This document shows, in pieces, positions 8,572-16,920 of a stretch of 64,000 nt of DNA. The notes under the pieces are model-generated. The model was not told the DNA's origin, made no database searches, and saw only the letters and a list, made by a program, of their open reading frames with translations. The translations under genes and the position numbers were made by a program. How positions within the stretch are numbered: the stretch's first letter is position 1; each line of letters starts with the position of its first letter. Location of the stretch: positions 351,474 to 415,473 of the forward strand of contig NZ_JAPQNS010000007.1 in assembly GCF_028867935.1 (NCBI RefSeq), written 5' to 3'. The DNA is from Flavobacterium sp. SUN052. GTDB taxonomy: Bacteria; Bacteroidota; Bacteroidia; Flavobacteriales; Flavobacteriaceae.

Positions 8572-8616
8572 GTGTTGGCAGGTCGAACCGTCGAACCGCC
8601 CCTGACCTGCCAACAC
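8572..8616. terminator. Bidirectional terminator hairpin between convergent genes
   Basis: GTGTTGGCAGGTC (8572-8584) and GACCTGCCAACAC (8604-8616) form a perfect 13-bp stem with a 19-nt loop, in the gap between the TIM-barrel gene (+) and the end of the phosphonate-type operon (-). There is no long T run, so it may work as an mRNA 3' end stabiliser as well. Confidence 0.6.
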
Positions 8617-8620
8617 CTAA

Positions 8621-9748
8621 TTAATTCTCTTCCGAATACCCAGCTGCGGAGGTCATGCCTTTGCCACCAATACCCGTAACGATCCGAATGTGATCGTCTA
8701 CATCGTGCTCGAAAATCTCGGCGGGCGTTTGCGCATAAAAACCCGCCCACGTCCGGCTACTCTGCTCAACCGGAAAATCAACGATGCGCTTTGCCTCATT
8801 GATAATCAATGCATTGACGGTATCTTTTGTATCAAAACCTAGGTCATCGATCTGATTGGCGGGGGCGTATTCGTGCGAGTCGCCAATGATAAACGAACCA
8901 TCGGTGGCCTGCTTAAATAACACATGAATACCCCACTTTTTCAGGTCAACGAGGTGTTCAGGCAGATTTAAATTGGCAAAGGAGGCACATTCGGCGAATG
9001 CTTCATACCGGCGGATAGTCAGCCCAGTCAGAATGTTGCCGGGCAGGTTCACAGCGGGCATCGGCACTGTTTGCATCATTTGCAACTTACTAACGATCAG
9101 GCCACTGTTGGCAAACAAATCTGGGAACAGCAATCGAAATTCGTAGCCACTACAAATCAGCACGCGTTCTCCTTCGTGCAAGACTCCACCCGCCAGAGTT
9201 ACTATTGCCCGCCCATTACCCGATTGGCACTCGATCACTGCTGAGTTGGGTTGATACGTTACCCCGTAGTTCTGGACAATAAAGTCGATAACCCGGTAAA
9301 TCATCCGGTCCGGCTCCACACTAATTTCATCGGGGAAAAATAAAGCACCTTTCACATAAGCAGGTCGGAGGTGCGGATAACGAGCCAGCGTTTGCGCGGT
9401 AGAGAGCAGCTCGCAGGCGTAGCCATCAGACTGTCGCCGGTCGAAGAGTTCGTTACAAAGCGCCCACTCGTCCTCGTCGGAAGCCACATAAACTGAACCA
9501 TTTTGCCGAACTGTAATGTCCGTTTGGCTTTGCAGCTGCCGGTAAATTTCCAGGCTCCGACGACCGTAGTCGAACCAGCGGCCAGACAAACCCGAGGGTA
9601 CCACCTGCCCAAAGTTGCGAACTGTTGAGCTTACCGGACGATTATCTTTTTCGAGCAACAGTACTCGCTGGCCCCGTTTGGCAGCATGGTAGGCATGAAA
9701 GGTACCGAGTGCCCCGGCACCAACGATAATTAGGTCGTACGTGGTCAT
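8621..9748 (-). CDS. FAD-dependent oxidoreductase of the TIGR03364 phosphonate-associated type
   Basis: A 375-residue DAO-family flavoenzyme. The N-terminal dinucleotide site is DLIIVGAGALGTFHAYHAA (residues 5-23), followed by LLEKD at the end of the second strand, and the C-terminal IVTGIGGKGMTSAAGYSEE completes the FAD site. NFGQVVPSG and the adjacent phosphonatase-like gene match TIGR03364, a clade known to be linked in gene order to TIGR03351 hydrolases and proposed to oxidise the amine of an aminophosphonate to an aldehyde. Substrate is inferred, not shown. It is the last gene of the minus-strand run, starting 39 nt after the HAD gene, and is followed by a hairpin at 8572-8616. Cytosolic: no signal peptide. 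Confidence 0.82.
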   Translation of the reverse strand: MTTYDLIIVGAGALGTFHAYHAAKRGQRVLLLEKDNRPVSSTVRNFGQVVPSGLSGRWFDYGRRSLEIYRQLQSQTDITVRQNGSVYVASDEDEWALCNELFDRRQSDGYACELLSTAQTLARYPHLRPAYVKGALFFPDEISVEPDRMIYRVIDFIVQNYGVTYQPNSAVIECQSGNGRAIVTLAGGVLHEGERVLICSGYEFRLLFPDLFANSGLIVSKLQMMQTVPMPAVNLPGNILTGLTIRRYEAFAECASFANLNLPEHLVDLKKWGIHVLFKQATDGSFIIGDSHEYAPANQIDDLGFDTKDTVNALIINEAKRIVDFPVEQSSRTWAGFYAQTPAEIFEHDVDDHIRIVTGIGGKGMTSAAGYSEEN

Positions 9749-9787
9749 TAATTGGGTGGTACGGTGGATTACAACTCCACCATACCG

Positions 9788-10507
9788 TTAGATCGAACGA
9801 ATATATTCGGGAAGCTCAGTGAGTGAATTAAGCAATTGATGATGTGGATACGGGTTGAGTTGCGAGCGCGAGTGCGTTCCGTTAGTAAGCCCGAGGTTAT
9901 GACCTACCCCAGCCGCCCTTGCAGATTGCAGATCAGAGGGGGTATCGCCCAGGTTGACAACCGCCTTCGGATCGCTCACACCCAACCGGCGCATAACTTC
10001 CTGAATCATAAATGGCTTTGGTCGCCCTTCGGCCACCTCGTCGCTGGCTATGCTTGCCTGAATAATAGAATCCGCAGTTCCAATGTATTGCTCGTCGAGA
10101 CCATCCAACCACCCCAGACGATCCAGAATAATGTTAGTGACTTTGCGGTAAAAACCCGTTGTGAGTGCAATAGGAATACCCTGTTTGTGCAGAAAATCAA
10201 AAGCCTCTAAACATCCTTCCGTTGGTATCACCGACTCTGTGCTGTAGTGGGCCTCCAGAATTTCGGTGAAGCGGACATACGATTTTTCTACGTAGCGAGT
10301 TGTATCGGCAGTTGGGTGGGCCAGTTGTTCCCGCCAAAGAATATCAAATACGTGTCGCTTCGACATGCCCTGCATTGCCAGAATACGCTCTGCCGATACA
10401 GTAAGGCCGGTTTGGGCGGCTGCCTCGGCAAAACAGGCTTCTACTTCATGTTCGTCGGCAACGGTTGTACCGGCCATATCGAAAATCACTAATTGAACGA
10501 GAGGCAT
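9788..10507 (-). CDS. Phosphonatase-like HAD hydrolase (TIGR03351 type)
   Basis: A 239-residue HAD-superfamily enzyme. Motif I is FDMAGTTV (residues 9-16) with the nucleophile Asp10; AGTT is the version seen in phosphonoacetaldehyde hydrolase (PhnX). The cap contains MQGMSKRHVFDIL, whose Lys sits at the spacing of the PhnX Schiff-base lysine. ALTTGF is motif II, GRPKPFMIQ carries motif III Lys, and VNLGDTPSDLQSA is motif IV. The family is a sister clade of phosphonatase found beside TIGR03364 oxidases, as here. The likely reaction is C-P bond cleavage of a phosphonate aldehyde, giving phosphate; the exact substrate is an inference. It lies 58 nt after the transporter gene and 39 nt before the oxidase gene. 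Confidence 0.83.
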   Translation of the reverse strand: MPLVQLVIFDMAGTTVADEHEVEACFAEAAAQTGLTVSAERILAMQGMSKRHVFDILWREQLAHPTADTTRYVEKSYVRFTEILEAHYSTESVIPTEGCLEAFDFLHKQGIPIALTTGFYRKVTNIILDRLGWLDGLDEQYIGTADSIIQASIASDEVAEGRPKPFMIQEVMRRLGVSDPKAVVNLGDTPSDLQSARAAGVGHNLGLTNGTHSRSQLNPYPHHQLLNSLTELPEYIRSI

Positions 10508-10565
10508 ACTTGACTAATCTAGGTTGTTTTTGGTTTCTGGTACAATGATCGAGCAGTGATGCTCC

Positions 10566-11861
10566 TTAACTAAGAACAGGCTGCGTTTTTGATTCAGTTT
10601 TGTCGGCAAACTTCCGGGCAAAAGCAAGGTACGATACGCCCACCAGGAGCGCATATAGCACCGATAATCCGTAAGCCCCGTATATAAAAAAGTCCATAAA
10701 ACTGATATTCGGCTGACCAAAGTTTTTGTACAACAACACCGCTACACTTCCCAAATACCCCCACCAATCGGCCAGCGTAACCACAAACCCCACCGTACTA
10801 ACATACCGGAATGAGGCCACCAAACGCTCGAAATACAATCCATTACAAGGTACATAGGCGGCATAGAGCCCTACGCCAACCAGCGTGAACCAGGCACCCG
10901 CAGGCAGATAGCCCAACTGAAATAACCAGGTACTCACTCCCACTAATACAGCCGCGCCTATCATGACTGCATTAATCAGTTGAAAGGCCAGAAAGTGCCG
11001 TTTGACAAGCTGCAAGGCACCCATAACAATCAATATTACGACGGCTACGATGGTTTCGGCCTGGGTGAAAATAGCGGGGTCGGTGATACCAGCCGACTTC
11101 AGAATTTCGGGGCCAAAATTATCGCGGAAATCGCGAAAAGCCGTCAGAAACATATAAGCAGCGATAAAAGCGATCAGCCCACCCGCAAAATTGCGGATAA
11201 ACGCGCGTCGTTGCTCTGGCCCCATCGGTTGCCGGTCAGTGCGTTCCAGGCGGTCGGCATCGGTGGGGGGCGGCAGCAGAGTCATAGCGTACACCGAAAG
11301 GAGCAGCGGCATCACGAACAGAAGTCCCGTGCTAAACGGTACCCAAAACTCCGACACGCCCCAGTTGTTTCGAAGTGTGAGCGCCACCGTTTTAACAAAT
11401 CCCGACGCAAAAATAAACGAGGCCGTTAGCCCCGCCACCAGCGCATCAGTCTGCCGCCGACCTTCCAGAAAACCCAGTACAATGCCGTAAACCATGCCCA
11501 GAGGCAATCCGTTCAGCAGCAAAAAAGGGATATTCCAAGGAGCCGGAACCAGCGCGAAACCCAGCAGAGCCAACTCGGCCAGACCTATAAATTGCAGAAT
11601 ACGAAGCGCCCGCTGACCCGGTGTCATTTCCGAAACAACCTTAATTCCGATTCGTTTCGACAGGGCGTACCCCAGCACCTGCGCCGTAACAAGCCAGATT
11701 TTGTAGTTGATACCCGCAAAGGCCATTCCCTCAAATGTAGTAGCGGTAATGCTCTTGCGGAACGCATACGCGCAGCCATACGTGCAGAAAGCCGCAACGG
11801 CACCGAAAAGTGTAAAGGCAGTAGGGTTGCGGAGGAAAGCCGCCGGTTTAGTAGTGGTCAC
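10566..11861 (-). CDS. DUF5690 family MFS-like transporter
   Basis: A 431-residue polytopic inner-membrane protein with about twelve hydrophobic segments, arranged as two halves around a charged loop near residues 205-225 (DADRLERTDRQPMGPEQRR). The N-terminal FGAVAAFCTYGCAYAFRKSIT segment is typical of DUF5690, an MFS-related family of Bacteroidota often found next to phosphonatase-like and FAD oxidoreductase genes. By context it would import the substrate of those enzymes, or export a product. Its GTG start at 11861 overlaps the end of the toxin gene by 14 nt, so translation may be coupled to the toxin-antitoxin transcript. Confidence 0.8.
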   Translation of the reverse strand: MTTTKPAAFLRNPTAFTLFGAVAAFCTYGCAYAFRKSITATTFEGMAFAGINYKIWLVTAQVLGYALSKRIGIKVVSEMTPGQRALRILQFIGLAELALLGFALVPAPWNIPFLLLNGLPLGMVYGIVLGFLEGRRQTDALVAGLTASFIFASGFVKTVALTLRNNWGVSEFWVPFSTGLLFVMPLLLSVYAMTLLPPPTDADRLERTDRQPMGPEQRRAFIRNFAGGLIAFIAAYMFLTAFRDFRDNFGPEILKSAGITDPAIFTQAETIVAVVILIVMGALQLVKRHFLAFQLINAVMIGAAVLVGVSTWLFQLGYLPAGAWFTLVGVGLYAAYVPCNGLYFERLVASFRYVSTVGFVVTLADWWGYLGSVAVLLYKNFGQPNISFMDFFIYGAYGLSVLYALLVGVSYLAFARKFADKTESKTQPVLS

Positions 11862-12105
11862 GGCAGGAAAGAACCAGAATAGTTTCGTCAGGCACTTTAT
11901 ATATCAGTCGATGCTCCTGATCAATTCTTCTCGACCAACAACCCTTATATTCATACGTTAAAGCTTCTGGTTTTCCAGTTCCTTCAAAAGGAGTTCTCCT
12001 GATCTCAATCAGTAGTTTAACGATCCGATCAAACAACTTTTTGTTACGGGTTGACCATTCTGTAAATTCATCAAATGCTTCGTTTTCAAATATGAGTCGA
12101 CGCAT
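11848..12105 (-). CDS. Txe/YoeB-family toxin (module 1)
   Basis: An 85-residue YoeB-type mRNA interferase, which cleaves mRNA at the ribosomal A site. It aligns throughout with E. coli YoeB: RRTPFEGTGKPEAL, WSRRI, EHRLIY and the C-terminal HY. The catalytic residues known for YoeB are all present: Glu47, Arg66, His84 and Tyr85. It overlaps the antitoxin gene by 20 nt upstream and the DUF5690 gene by 14 nt downstream. Its position inside an otherwise metabolic operon is unusual; the module may have inserted there and its read-through could help express the last three genes. Confidence 0.93.
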   Translation of the reverse strand: MRRLIFENEAFDEFTEWSTRNKKLFDRIVKLLIEIRRTPFEGTGKPEALTYEYKGCWSRRIDQEHRLIYKVPDETILVLSCRDHY

Positions 12106-12331
12106 CGCTACCGGATTGGTTTAGGTTTACTTCCTTTACTAAACCAGCTTCAGCATTTTGGATTCGACGCATCAATTTTTCATGCAGGACTCTATTCGCT
12201 CGTATAGATTCGGTTTCGTCGCTTTCTACTTCAATAGTAACCTTCACTCGCCGATGCTCGAAAAGCACCTGCATTGCTTTTAAAAACGTTTCATTCAACT
12301 CACCTGGATTCAGATGGTATGTTGCGTCCAT
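12086..12331 (-). CDS. Antitoxin of YoeB module 1, non-canonical N-terminus
   Basis: An 81-residue protein directly upstream of, and overlapping by 20 nt, the YoeB-type toxin gene, so it is the cognate antitoxin by context. The second half (ETESIRANRVLHEKLMRRIQ) resembles the toxin-binding tail of YefM, which has a ...LRSPANxxRLxxSI pattern. The first half (MDATYHLNPGELNETFLKAM and RRVKVTIEVE) does not look like the Phd/YefM fold and is shared with the second antitoxin at 57064-57318. It likely binds DNA for autorepression, but the fold is unidentified. A consensus -7 box lies at 12351-12358. Confidence 0.78.
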   Translation of the reverse strand: MDATYHLNPGELNETFLKAMQVLFEHRRVKVTIEVESDETESIRANRVLHEKLMRRIQNAEAGLVKEVNLNQSGSDASTHI

Positions 12332-12350
12332 GTTCTTCGTTCGTTTGTAA

Positions 12351-12358
12351 CAAAGATA
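12351..12358 (-). promoter_or_regulatory. -7 box of toxin-antitoxin module 1
   Basis: Read on the minus strand this is TATCTTTG, a perfect TAnnTTTG. It lies about 20 nt before the antitoxin ATG, giving a very short leader, and indicates that this module has its own promoter inside the long operon. Confidence 0.5.
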
Positions 12359-12446
12359 ATTAATAGTTCAGAACGATCTCACCAACTCCCCAATACCGAA
12401 AACCAGACATTGCTCCCTACGTCATTAACTCACTAAGCATAGATTA

Positions 12447-15296
12447 TCAATTACCTCCGTTTTGCTGCCGGTAGTGATCGGCTCGTTGCTCGGCGGGATC
12501 GTCCATTTCGTTCTCCTGCTTTACCGCCCGCCAGTTGAAATTACGACCATAGGGCTTCATAGCCTGTTGCGGGTCGAATACGCGGCCATCGGGTAAAACG
12601 GCTTTGTACGGTGTGAAATCGGGTTTATCGGTGAAGAAATCACTCAGTAATGAAGCCGTCAAATCGTATTGGTTTACGTAAGGCACACCGAGTATGTTGT
12701 AGATGACTTTCAGAATAGAGCCAAAGTTGGCGTGCGTGTGCGACACATATCCCCGTTTGACGTAGGGGCCCGCCATCATCAACAGCGATCGATGGGCATC
12801 AACGTGATCAACGCCCCCTTGCGGGTCATCTTCGGTCACAATCACGAGCATATTCTTCCAGTACGGCGTTTTAGACAGGAACTCAAGCATCCGGCCCACC
12901 GCAAGGTCATTATCAGCCATGTAGGAGTGGAGATAGGGGTAACCGTCTTTCGGCCGTGGACCTGAACCGTGGTCGTTGGGCAACATAGCCGTGATGAGTT
13001 GCGGAAACGGTTCGGGCTTGTCACCGAGCCACTTCGCGGTAAACTCCCGCTCAAACTGATCCATCCGAAACTGATCGGGAATGCTGGTATTGTACCCAGC
13101 AAAGTCGCGGCTGGTGTGTCGGAAAGCCGCGGCTGGCATTGGAAAGGCCACCGGATGAGCCGCTCCAAACGTAGTATCGAACTGTTGCTCGTAATTACCA
13201 GCGTATTCATTGGCCTGCCCAAAGTTATAGAACGACACCTTGCTGCGCTCCAGGGCTTCCCAGATGCCGCCAATTTCGTTGTAATCTTCGGGATCGATAG
13301 CCCCCGATGACTTCGGAAAACGCCGACCGGGTGCTTTTGAAAAGGCATCGAAACGACCCTCAGAAGCAGCATTGGCCTCCACCCATTCGTTCGGGATAGT
13401 CCCCATCATCCAGTGATGTCCGTGAATACTGGCGTCAGAGTCACAGTAGAAATTATCGGAAAATGCAAACTGCCGGGCCAGTCGAATGTGATTCGGCATA
13501 ATATCGGCCCCTGTCACAAGCACCGAATCGACCGTCTGATCGGTAGTGCGACCACTGTTGCCCCGGCTGGTTGCAAGGCGGGTTTTGATGGTTACGCCGG
13601 TCCCAAACCGAGCCAGTGTCGAGTCGCCCTGTACGGATTGTCCATTCACGGTTTGTAATTGTCCCAACACCTCGTCGTAAGTCCGGTTTTCCTTGGTAAT
13701 GTAAACGATGTGCTTTATCGGGGTACGGCCGTTCGCGCTTTTGTGAATCTTCGGCAACGCCGGTAACGGGTTCTTGACATCGTCGGTGACCGTAACTAGT
13801 TCGTATGTATTGGCAATAGTCTGTTTTGTGTATGCCGCCAGTTCAGTGGCATTCGGCATCGGTACAGCCTGGAATGATCCCAGTTGAATATCACCAATAT
13901 AGGTTCCCTGAGGTGGTCTCACGAAGGTGACACCACCGTTGGGCCCGGCTCCGTAGCCCCGCGCTGAGGTGACATACAGAACCGTTTTGTCCGGCGACAA
14001 AGTCACTCGCGTTGGCCCCCAACCCGTTGGAATCAGACCCTGCACCCTGCGGGTTGGTACATCGACGACAGCCACAGCATTAAATGCCAGCAGAGCTACA
14101 TACAGCGTTTTATCCGCCCCGGCGGGATCTTTAACCAGCGTTAGCCCAAAAGGCATCAGGCCTCGATACCGATCCAGTTTTGCCGGTCCGTTACTACGGT
14201 CTATTTTGAGCGAAATTGTTCCGGCTATTCGTTTCCGTTTATAGTCGATGATCGAGATATTGTCGTTGGTTGCGTTCGACACATAGGCATATCGACTACC
14301 GACTACAATTGAATTGGGAGATGAACCACCCACTACTTCGGCTTCTTCGATCATCTCGCCAATCTGCACGCCCGTTTTCAGCTTGGCTGTCACTTTGTTG
14401 GTTGCCAGGTCCACCAGCCAGACGCTCATCGCTTCATCGGCGAGTGGACTCCCCAAGCCCGGTATTTCGTGACCTTCAACTTCGACGCCCTCCCGCGATT
14501 CTTTGGTATGGGCACCGTAAGCCGGGAATTTGAGCATCATAGTGTCTTTATTGGTCTTGGTCACACCCGGCACCAGCGGGTATTCATATAACCCCACGTT
14601 GGCGACCAGAACCGTTTTTTTGTCGGGCGAAATACTGAGTCCAAACGGTTGCCGCCCCGTTGGAATCGAGGACGTGATCTTTTTTGAAGCGAGATCAATG
14701 CGAACGAGACGGAAGTTAGCCCGGTCGAGCGCCAGCAGCTCATTACCGTTTAACAGCAGATCCGACGTGAAACTATCTAAGTAGCCATTGCCATTGAGAT
14801 CGATGCTGTCTTTAGCCAGCCGGGTTTCGATATCAAATACAATCACCCGACCTTTATCGCCATTGCTGAGATACGCCGTTTTAGCATCGGGCGTGAATGC
14901 AACTCCCAGGAAGGTTGCACCATTGACCGGCGACGGAATCGTTTTGGCATAATCGGGTACCCGGACCGCGTTGATGCCCGTACGCCCGGCCGAGATCGCT
15001 TCTCGATTAATCCCTTTCAGATCAAGCAAGGTAACGACGCCGTCGTGCAGCGTTATGGCTTTTGACCCATCGGTCGAAATAGCCAACCCAAAAGGGTCAT
15101 TGGTAATGCGAATGGTTTGCCCCGCGGGCGTTACTAACCGGCCACTCGGCAGCACCGCTCTCCCATTCAGGCCGTTGCGGCCGGTGTCGATCTGGCAAAA
15201 CTGAGTACGACCGGGTACCTGCAAGGAAACCTGCGCTTTTTGGGCCAGTACGGGCAGAGCAAGAAAGGGAATAAACGTAAGGGAAGGTAGTTTCAT
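12447..15296 (-). CDS. Periplasmic YncE-type beta-propeller fused to a PF04185-type phosphoesterase
   Basis: With the ATG at 15296 the protein has 949 residues and a good signal peptide (MKLPSLTFIPFLALPVLA, cut near AQK). The longer frame upstream overlaps the HD gene and is not needed. Residues about 30-500 form a YVTN/YncE-like propeller (repeated blades such as PFGLSISPDKKTVLVANVG). From about residue 530 a phosphoesterase domain begins with IKHIVYITKENRTYDEVLGQ, the metal-binding ENR motif of the phospholipase C/acid phosphatase family, and continues with SDNFYCDSDASIHGHHWMMG and VIVTEDDPQGGVDHVDAHR. It probably releases phosphate or head groups from organic phosphate esters in the periplasm. 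It starts 31 nt after the PhnZ-like gene. Confidence 0.9.
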   Translation of the reverse strand: MKLPSLTFIPFLALPVLAQKAQVSLQVPGRTQFCQIDTGRNGLNGRAVLPSGRLVTPAGQTIRITNDPFGLAISTDGSKAITLHDGVVTLLDLKGINREAISAGRTGINAVRVPDYAKTIPSPVNGATFLGVAFTPDAKTAYLSNGDKGRVIVFDIETRLAKDSIDLNGNGYLDSFTSDLLLNGNELLALDRANFRLVRIDLASKKITSSIPTGRQPFGLSISPDKKTVLVANVGLYEYPLVPGVTKTNKDTMMLKFPAYGAHTKESREGVEVEGHEIPGLGSPLADEAMSVWLVDLATNKVTAKLKTGVQIGEMIEEAEVVGGSSPNSIVVGSRYAYVSNATNDNISIIDYKRKRIAGTISLKIDRSNGPAKLDRYRGLMPFGLTLVKDPAGADKTLYVALLAFNAVAVVDVPTRRVQGLIPTGWGPTRVTLSPDKTVLYVTSARGYGAGPNGGVTFVRPPQGTYIGDIQLGSFQAVPMPNATELAAYTKQTIANTYELVTVTDDVKNPLPALPKIHKSANGRTPIKHIVYITKENRTYDEVLGQLQTVNGQSVQGDSTLARFGTGVTIKTRLATSRGNSGRTTDQTVDSVLVTGADIMPNHIRLARQFAFSDNFYCDSDASIHGHHWMMGTIPNEWVEANAASEGRFDAFSKAPGRRFPKSSGAIDPEDYNEIGGIWEALERSKVSFYNFGQANEYAGNYEQQFDTTFGAAHPVAFPMPAAAFRHTSRDFAGYNTSIPDQFRMDQFEREFTAKWLGDKPEPFPQLITAMLPNDHGSGPRPKDGYPYLHSYMADNDLAVGRMLEFLSKTPYWKNMLVIVTEDDPQGGVDHVDAHRSLLMMAGPYVKRGYVSHTHANFGSILKVIYNILGVPYVNQYDLTASLLSDFFTDKPDFTPYKAVLPDGRVFDPQQAMKPYGRNFNWRAVKQENEMDDPAEQRADHYRQQNGGN

Positions 15297-15327
15297 GGAG
15301 ACGGGGGTACGATGGAGCAATTTCTTA

Positions 15328-15894
15328 CTACTGGAGACGCTCATGCAAATGAGTCTGGCAACGAGCCAGATAGTGCGCCTGATCAGGCAGATCCATATCG
15401 GTTTCTTTTGCCTCTTCATCCCAGCGACGGAGCGCCAGTATTTCGTTAAAATACGGGTGACTCTCAAACGTAATTAATTCTTCAGCACTCATGGGGCCGC
15501 CCTGAAATTCGAGTGTTTTCCGACTGGCATCCGACAGGCGGGCGTCATACTCCGGGTATTTTGCCACCAGGTACCGCTTGGCATTGACGTGGTTTTCAAT
15601 GAGGAGCGCCACTTTCTCAGAGAATCCACGTTTCCGTAAGTAATCAGCTCCCAACCGCTCGTGATCAACCGTTCCGTAGCCATCCATAAATTCCATACCA
15701 GCTTCTTCCGGCAGCAAATGCCCAATGTCGTGCAGAAAAGCAGCCACAACCGTGTCGTTGTCGGCCCCGGCACGTTCGGCTAATCCAGCGCATTGCAGCG
15801 CATGTTCGAGTTGTGAAACCGGCTCCCCGAAATAAGGATCGTTACCCTGCTGATCGAATAGTGATTCTAGTTCAGAAATGGTTTGTGCTTGCAT
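15328..15894 (-). CDS. PhnZ-like HD-domain phosphonate oxygenase
   Basis: A 188-residue HD-domain protein. PhnZ is a mixed-valence di-iron oxygenase that cleaves (R)-2-amino-1-hydroxyethylphosphonate to glycine and phosphate. Every PhnZ iron ligand I know has a counterpart: His31 (QLEH), His55-Asp56 (FLHDIGH), His78 (DHE), His102 (ENHVNAKRYL) and Asp159 (RRWDE). Tyr21 and Glu24 in YFGEPVSQLEH correspond to the PhnZ substrate-gating Tyr24 and Glu27, and SDASRKTLEFQGGPMS is nearly the PhnZ sequence. The family is TIGR03276, associated with phosphonate degradation operons. No PhnY-type 2-oxoglutarate dioxygenase, its usual partner, lies in the window. It sits 27 nt after the metallophosphoesterase gene. 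Cytosolic. Confidence 0.87.
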   Translation of the reverse strand: MQAQTISELESLFDQQGNDPYFGEPVSQLEHALQCAGLAERAGADNDTVVAAFLHDIGHLLPEEAGMEFMDGYGTVDHERLGADYLRKRGFSEKVALLIENHVNAKRYLVAKYPEYDARLSDASRKTLEFQGGPMSAEELITFESHPYFNEILALRRWDEEAKETDMDLPDQAHYLARCQTHLHERLQ

Positions 15895-15921
15895 AAAATA
15901 GTAGGCATTTAAAATAGCTCG

Positions 15922-16830
15922 TTACAAAGTCACGAAGGTTCGTTCAACTGTTCCATCGTTGAGCAGGTCGAAGAGCGCGTATCCCGCTTTGGTTTCATGG
16001 TACGTATCACTTTCCCACCAGTTGCCACAAACAGCACCATTGCAGAAATAAGACACCTGATTGTAATCTACGCGGTCGAGCAGGTGCATATGGCCGCTCA
16101 GGGCAGCCCGGACATTCGGGTGTTGGTGAAAGAGTTTGATCAGATCGGGGGCATCGGTATGATTCCAACTTCCGGGCACCACGATATTTCCATTCTTTAC
16201 AATGTTCCGATCATAGAACACGGAAGCCGTCACAATAGGAATGTGCGACAGAATCAGAATCGGTGTTTTAGGGTCTGTTTTGGTCAACTCGGCCTTCAGC
16301 CAGTCGAGCTGTTCGGGGTCGAGATTAGCGGTGTACCACTTCCCTTCGGGTGTCGTCTGTACGCCATCGAGCACGATAAAATGCCAACCGTTTTGCGAAA
16401 AAGAGCGGTAACGGTTGTTGAGCCCCAATTGCTCAAGCGCCCATGCCTTACCATAACGAGCATCGGCCTTCATGTCGGTTTTGCCCCAAACATCATGATT
16501 ACCAATGCAGTACTGAACCGGTAGTGAACATTCGGCTTTAACAACCGATTGCCAGGCATCCCACTGTTTCTGAACAGCATCTTTATCCTGACCCAGAGCA
16601 TCCATGATCACATCGCCCCCGTGCAAGATAAATGCGGGTTTATCGGTCTGATTTTGCAGGTGATGGAATGCTTTGGCTACCCCCTCCATGGGCTTTTTGT
16701 CAGGGGTAATATGCGTATCACCGATGTAAGCGAAACGTACCGAACGCGCACGCGGGGCAGCAAATGAGGGAGTTAGTAAGGAAGCAAATGGGAGCAACGA
16801 GACCCCCTTGAGCAAGTTTCGGCGATTCAT
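15922..16830 (-). CDS. Exported metallophosphoesterase
   Basis: The ATG at 16830 gives 302 residues starting with MNRRNLLKGVSLLPFASLL, a Tat-like signal with twin Arg, so the enzyme is periplasmic. It has the full calcineurin-like set: IGDTH (DxH), GGDVIMD (GDxxxD), GNHD, SHIP and SGHMHLLD (GHxH), forming a di-metal site. Family members hydrolyse phosphomono- or diesters. A later Cys-rich tail, YFCNGAVCGNWW, is typical of exported Bacteroidota members. It follows the SusD gene by 90 nt and precedes the PhnZ-like gene by 27 nt, suggesting that it trims imported organophosphorus compounds. Confidence 0.92.
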   Translation of the reverse strand: MNRRNLLKGVSLLPFASLLTPSFAAPRARSVRFAYIGDTHITPDKKPMEGVAKAFHHLQNQTDKPAFILHGGDVIMDALGQDKDAVQKQWDAWQSVVKAECSLPVQYCIGNHDVWGKTDMKADARYGKAWALEQLGLNNRYRSFSQNGWHFIVLDGVQTTPEGKWYTANLDPEQLDWLKAELTKTDPKTPILILSHIPIVTASVFYDRNIVKNGNIVVPGSWNHTDAPDLIKLFHQHPNVRAALSGHMHLLDRVDYNQVSYFCNGAVCGNWWESDTYHETKAGYALFDLLNDGTVERTFVTL

Positions 16831-16920
16831 GGTTTTCGGGTTGAAGTCAATAGACAAAGAAACAGGAAAAGAGATTGATTACCATCCATCTCCTTTCCTG
16901 TTTCAGAACGGGCTACAGTT

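Noticed and set aside
11592..11961. Plus-strand frames opposite the DUF5690 start and toxin gene
   Set aside because: Both overlap well-supported minus-strand genes and show no domain or start signal.
15297..15467. Upstream extension of the propeller-phosphoesterase gene
   Set aside because: It overlaps the PhnZ-like gene in another frame and would hide an excellent signal peptide starting at 15296.
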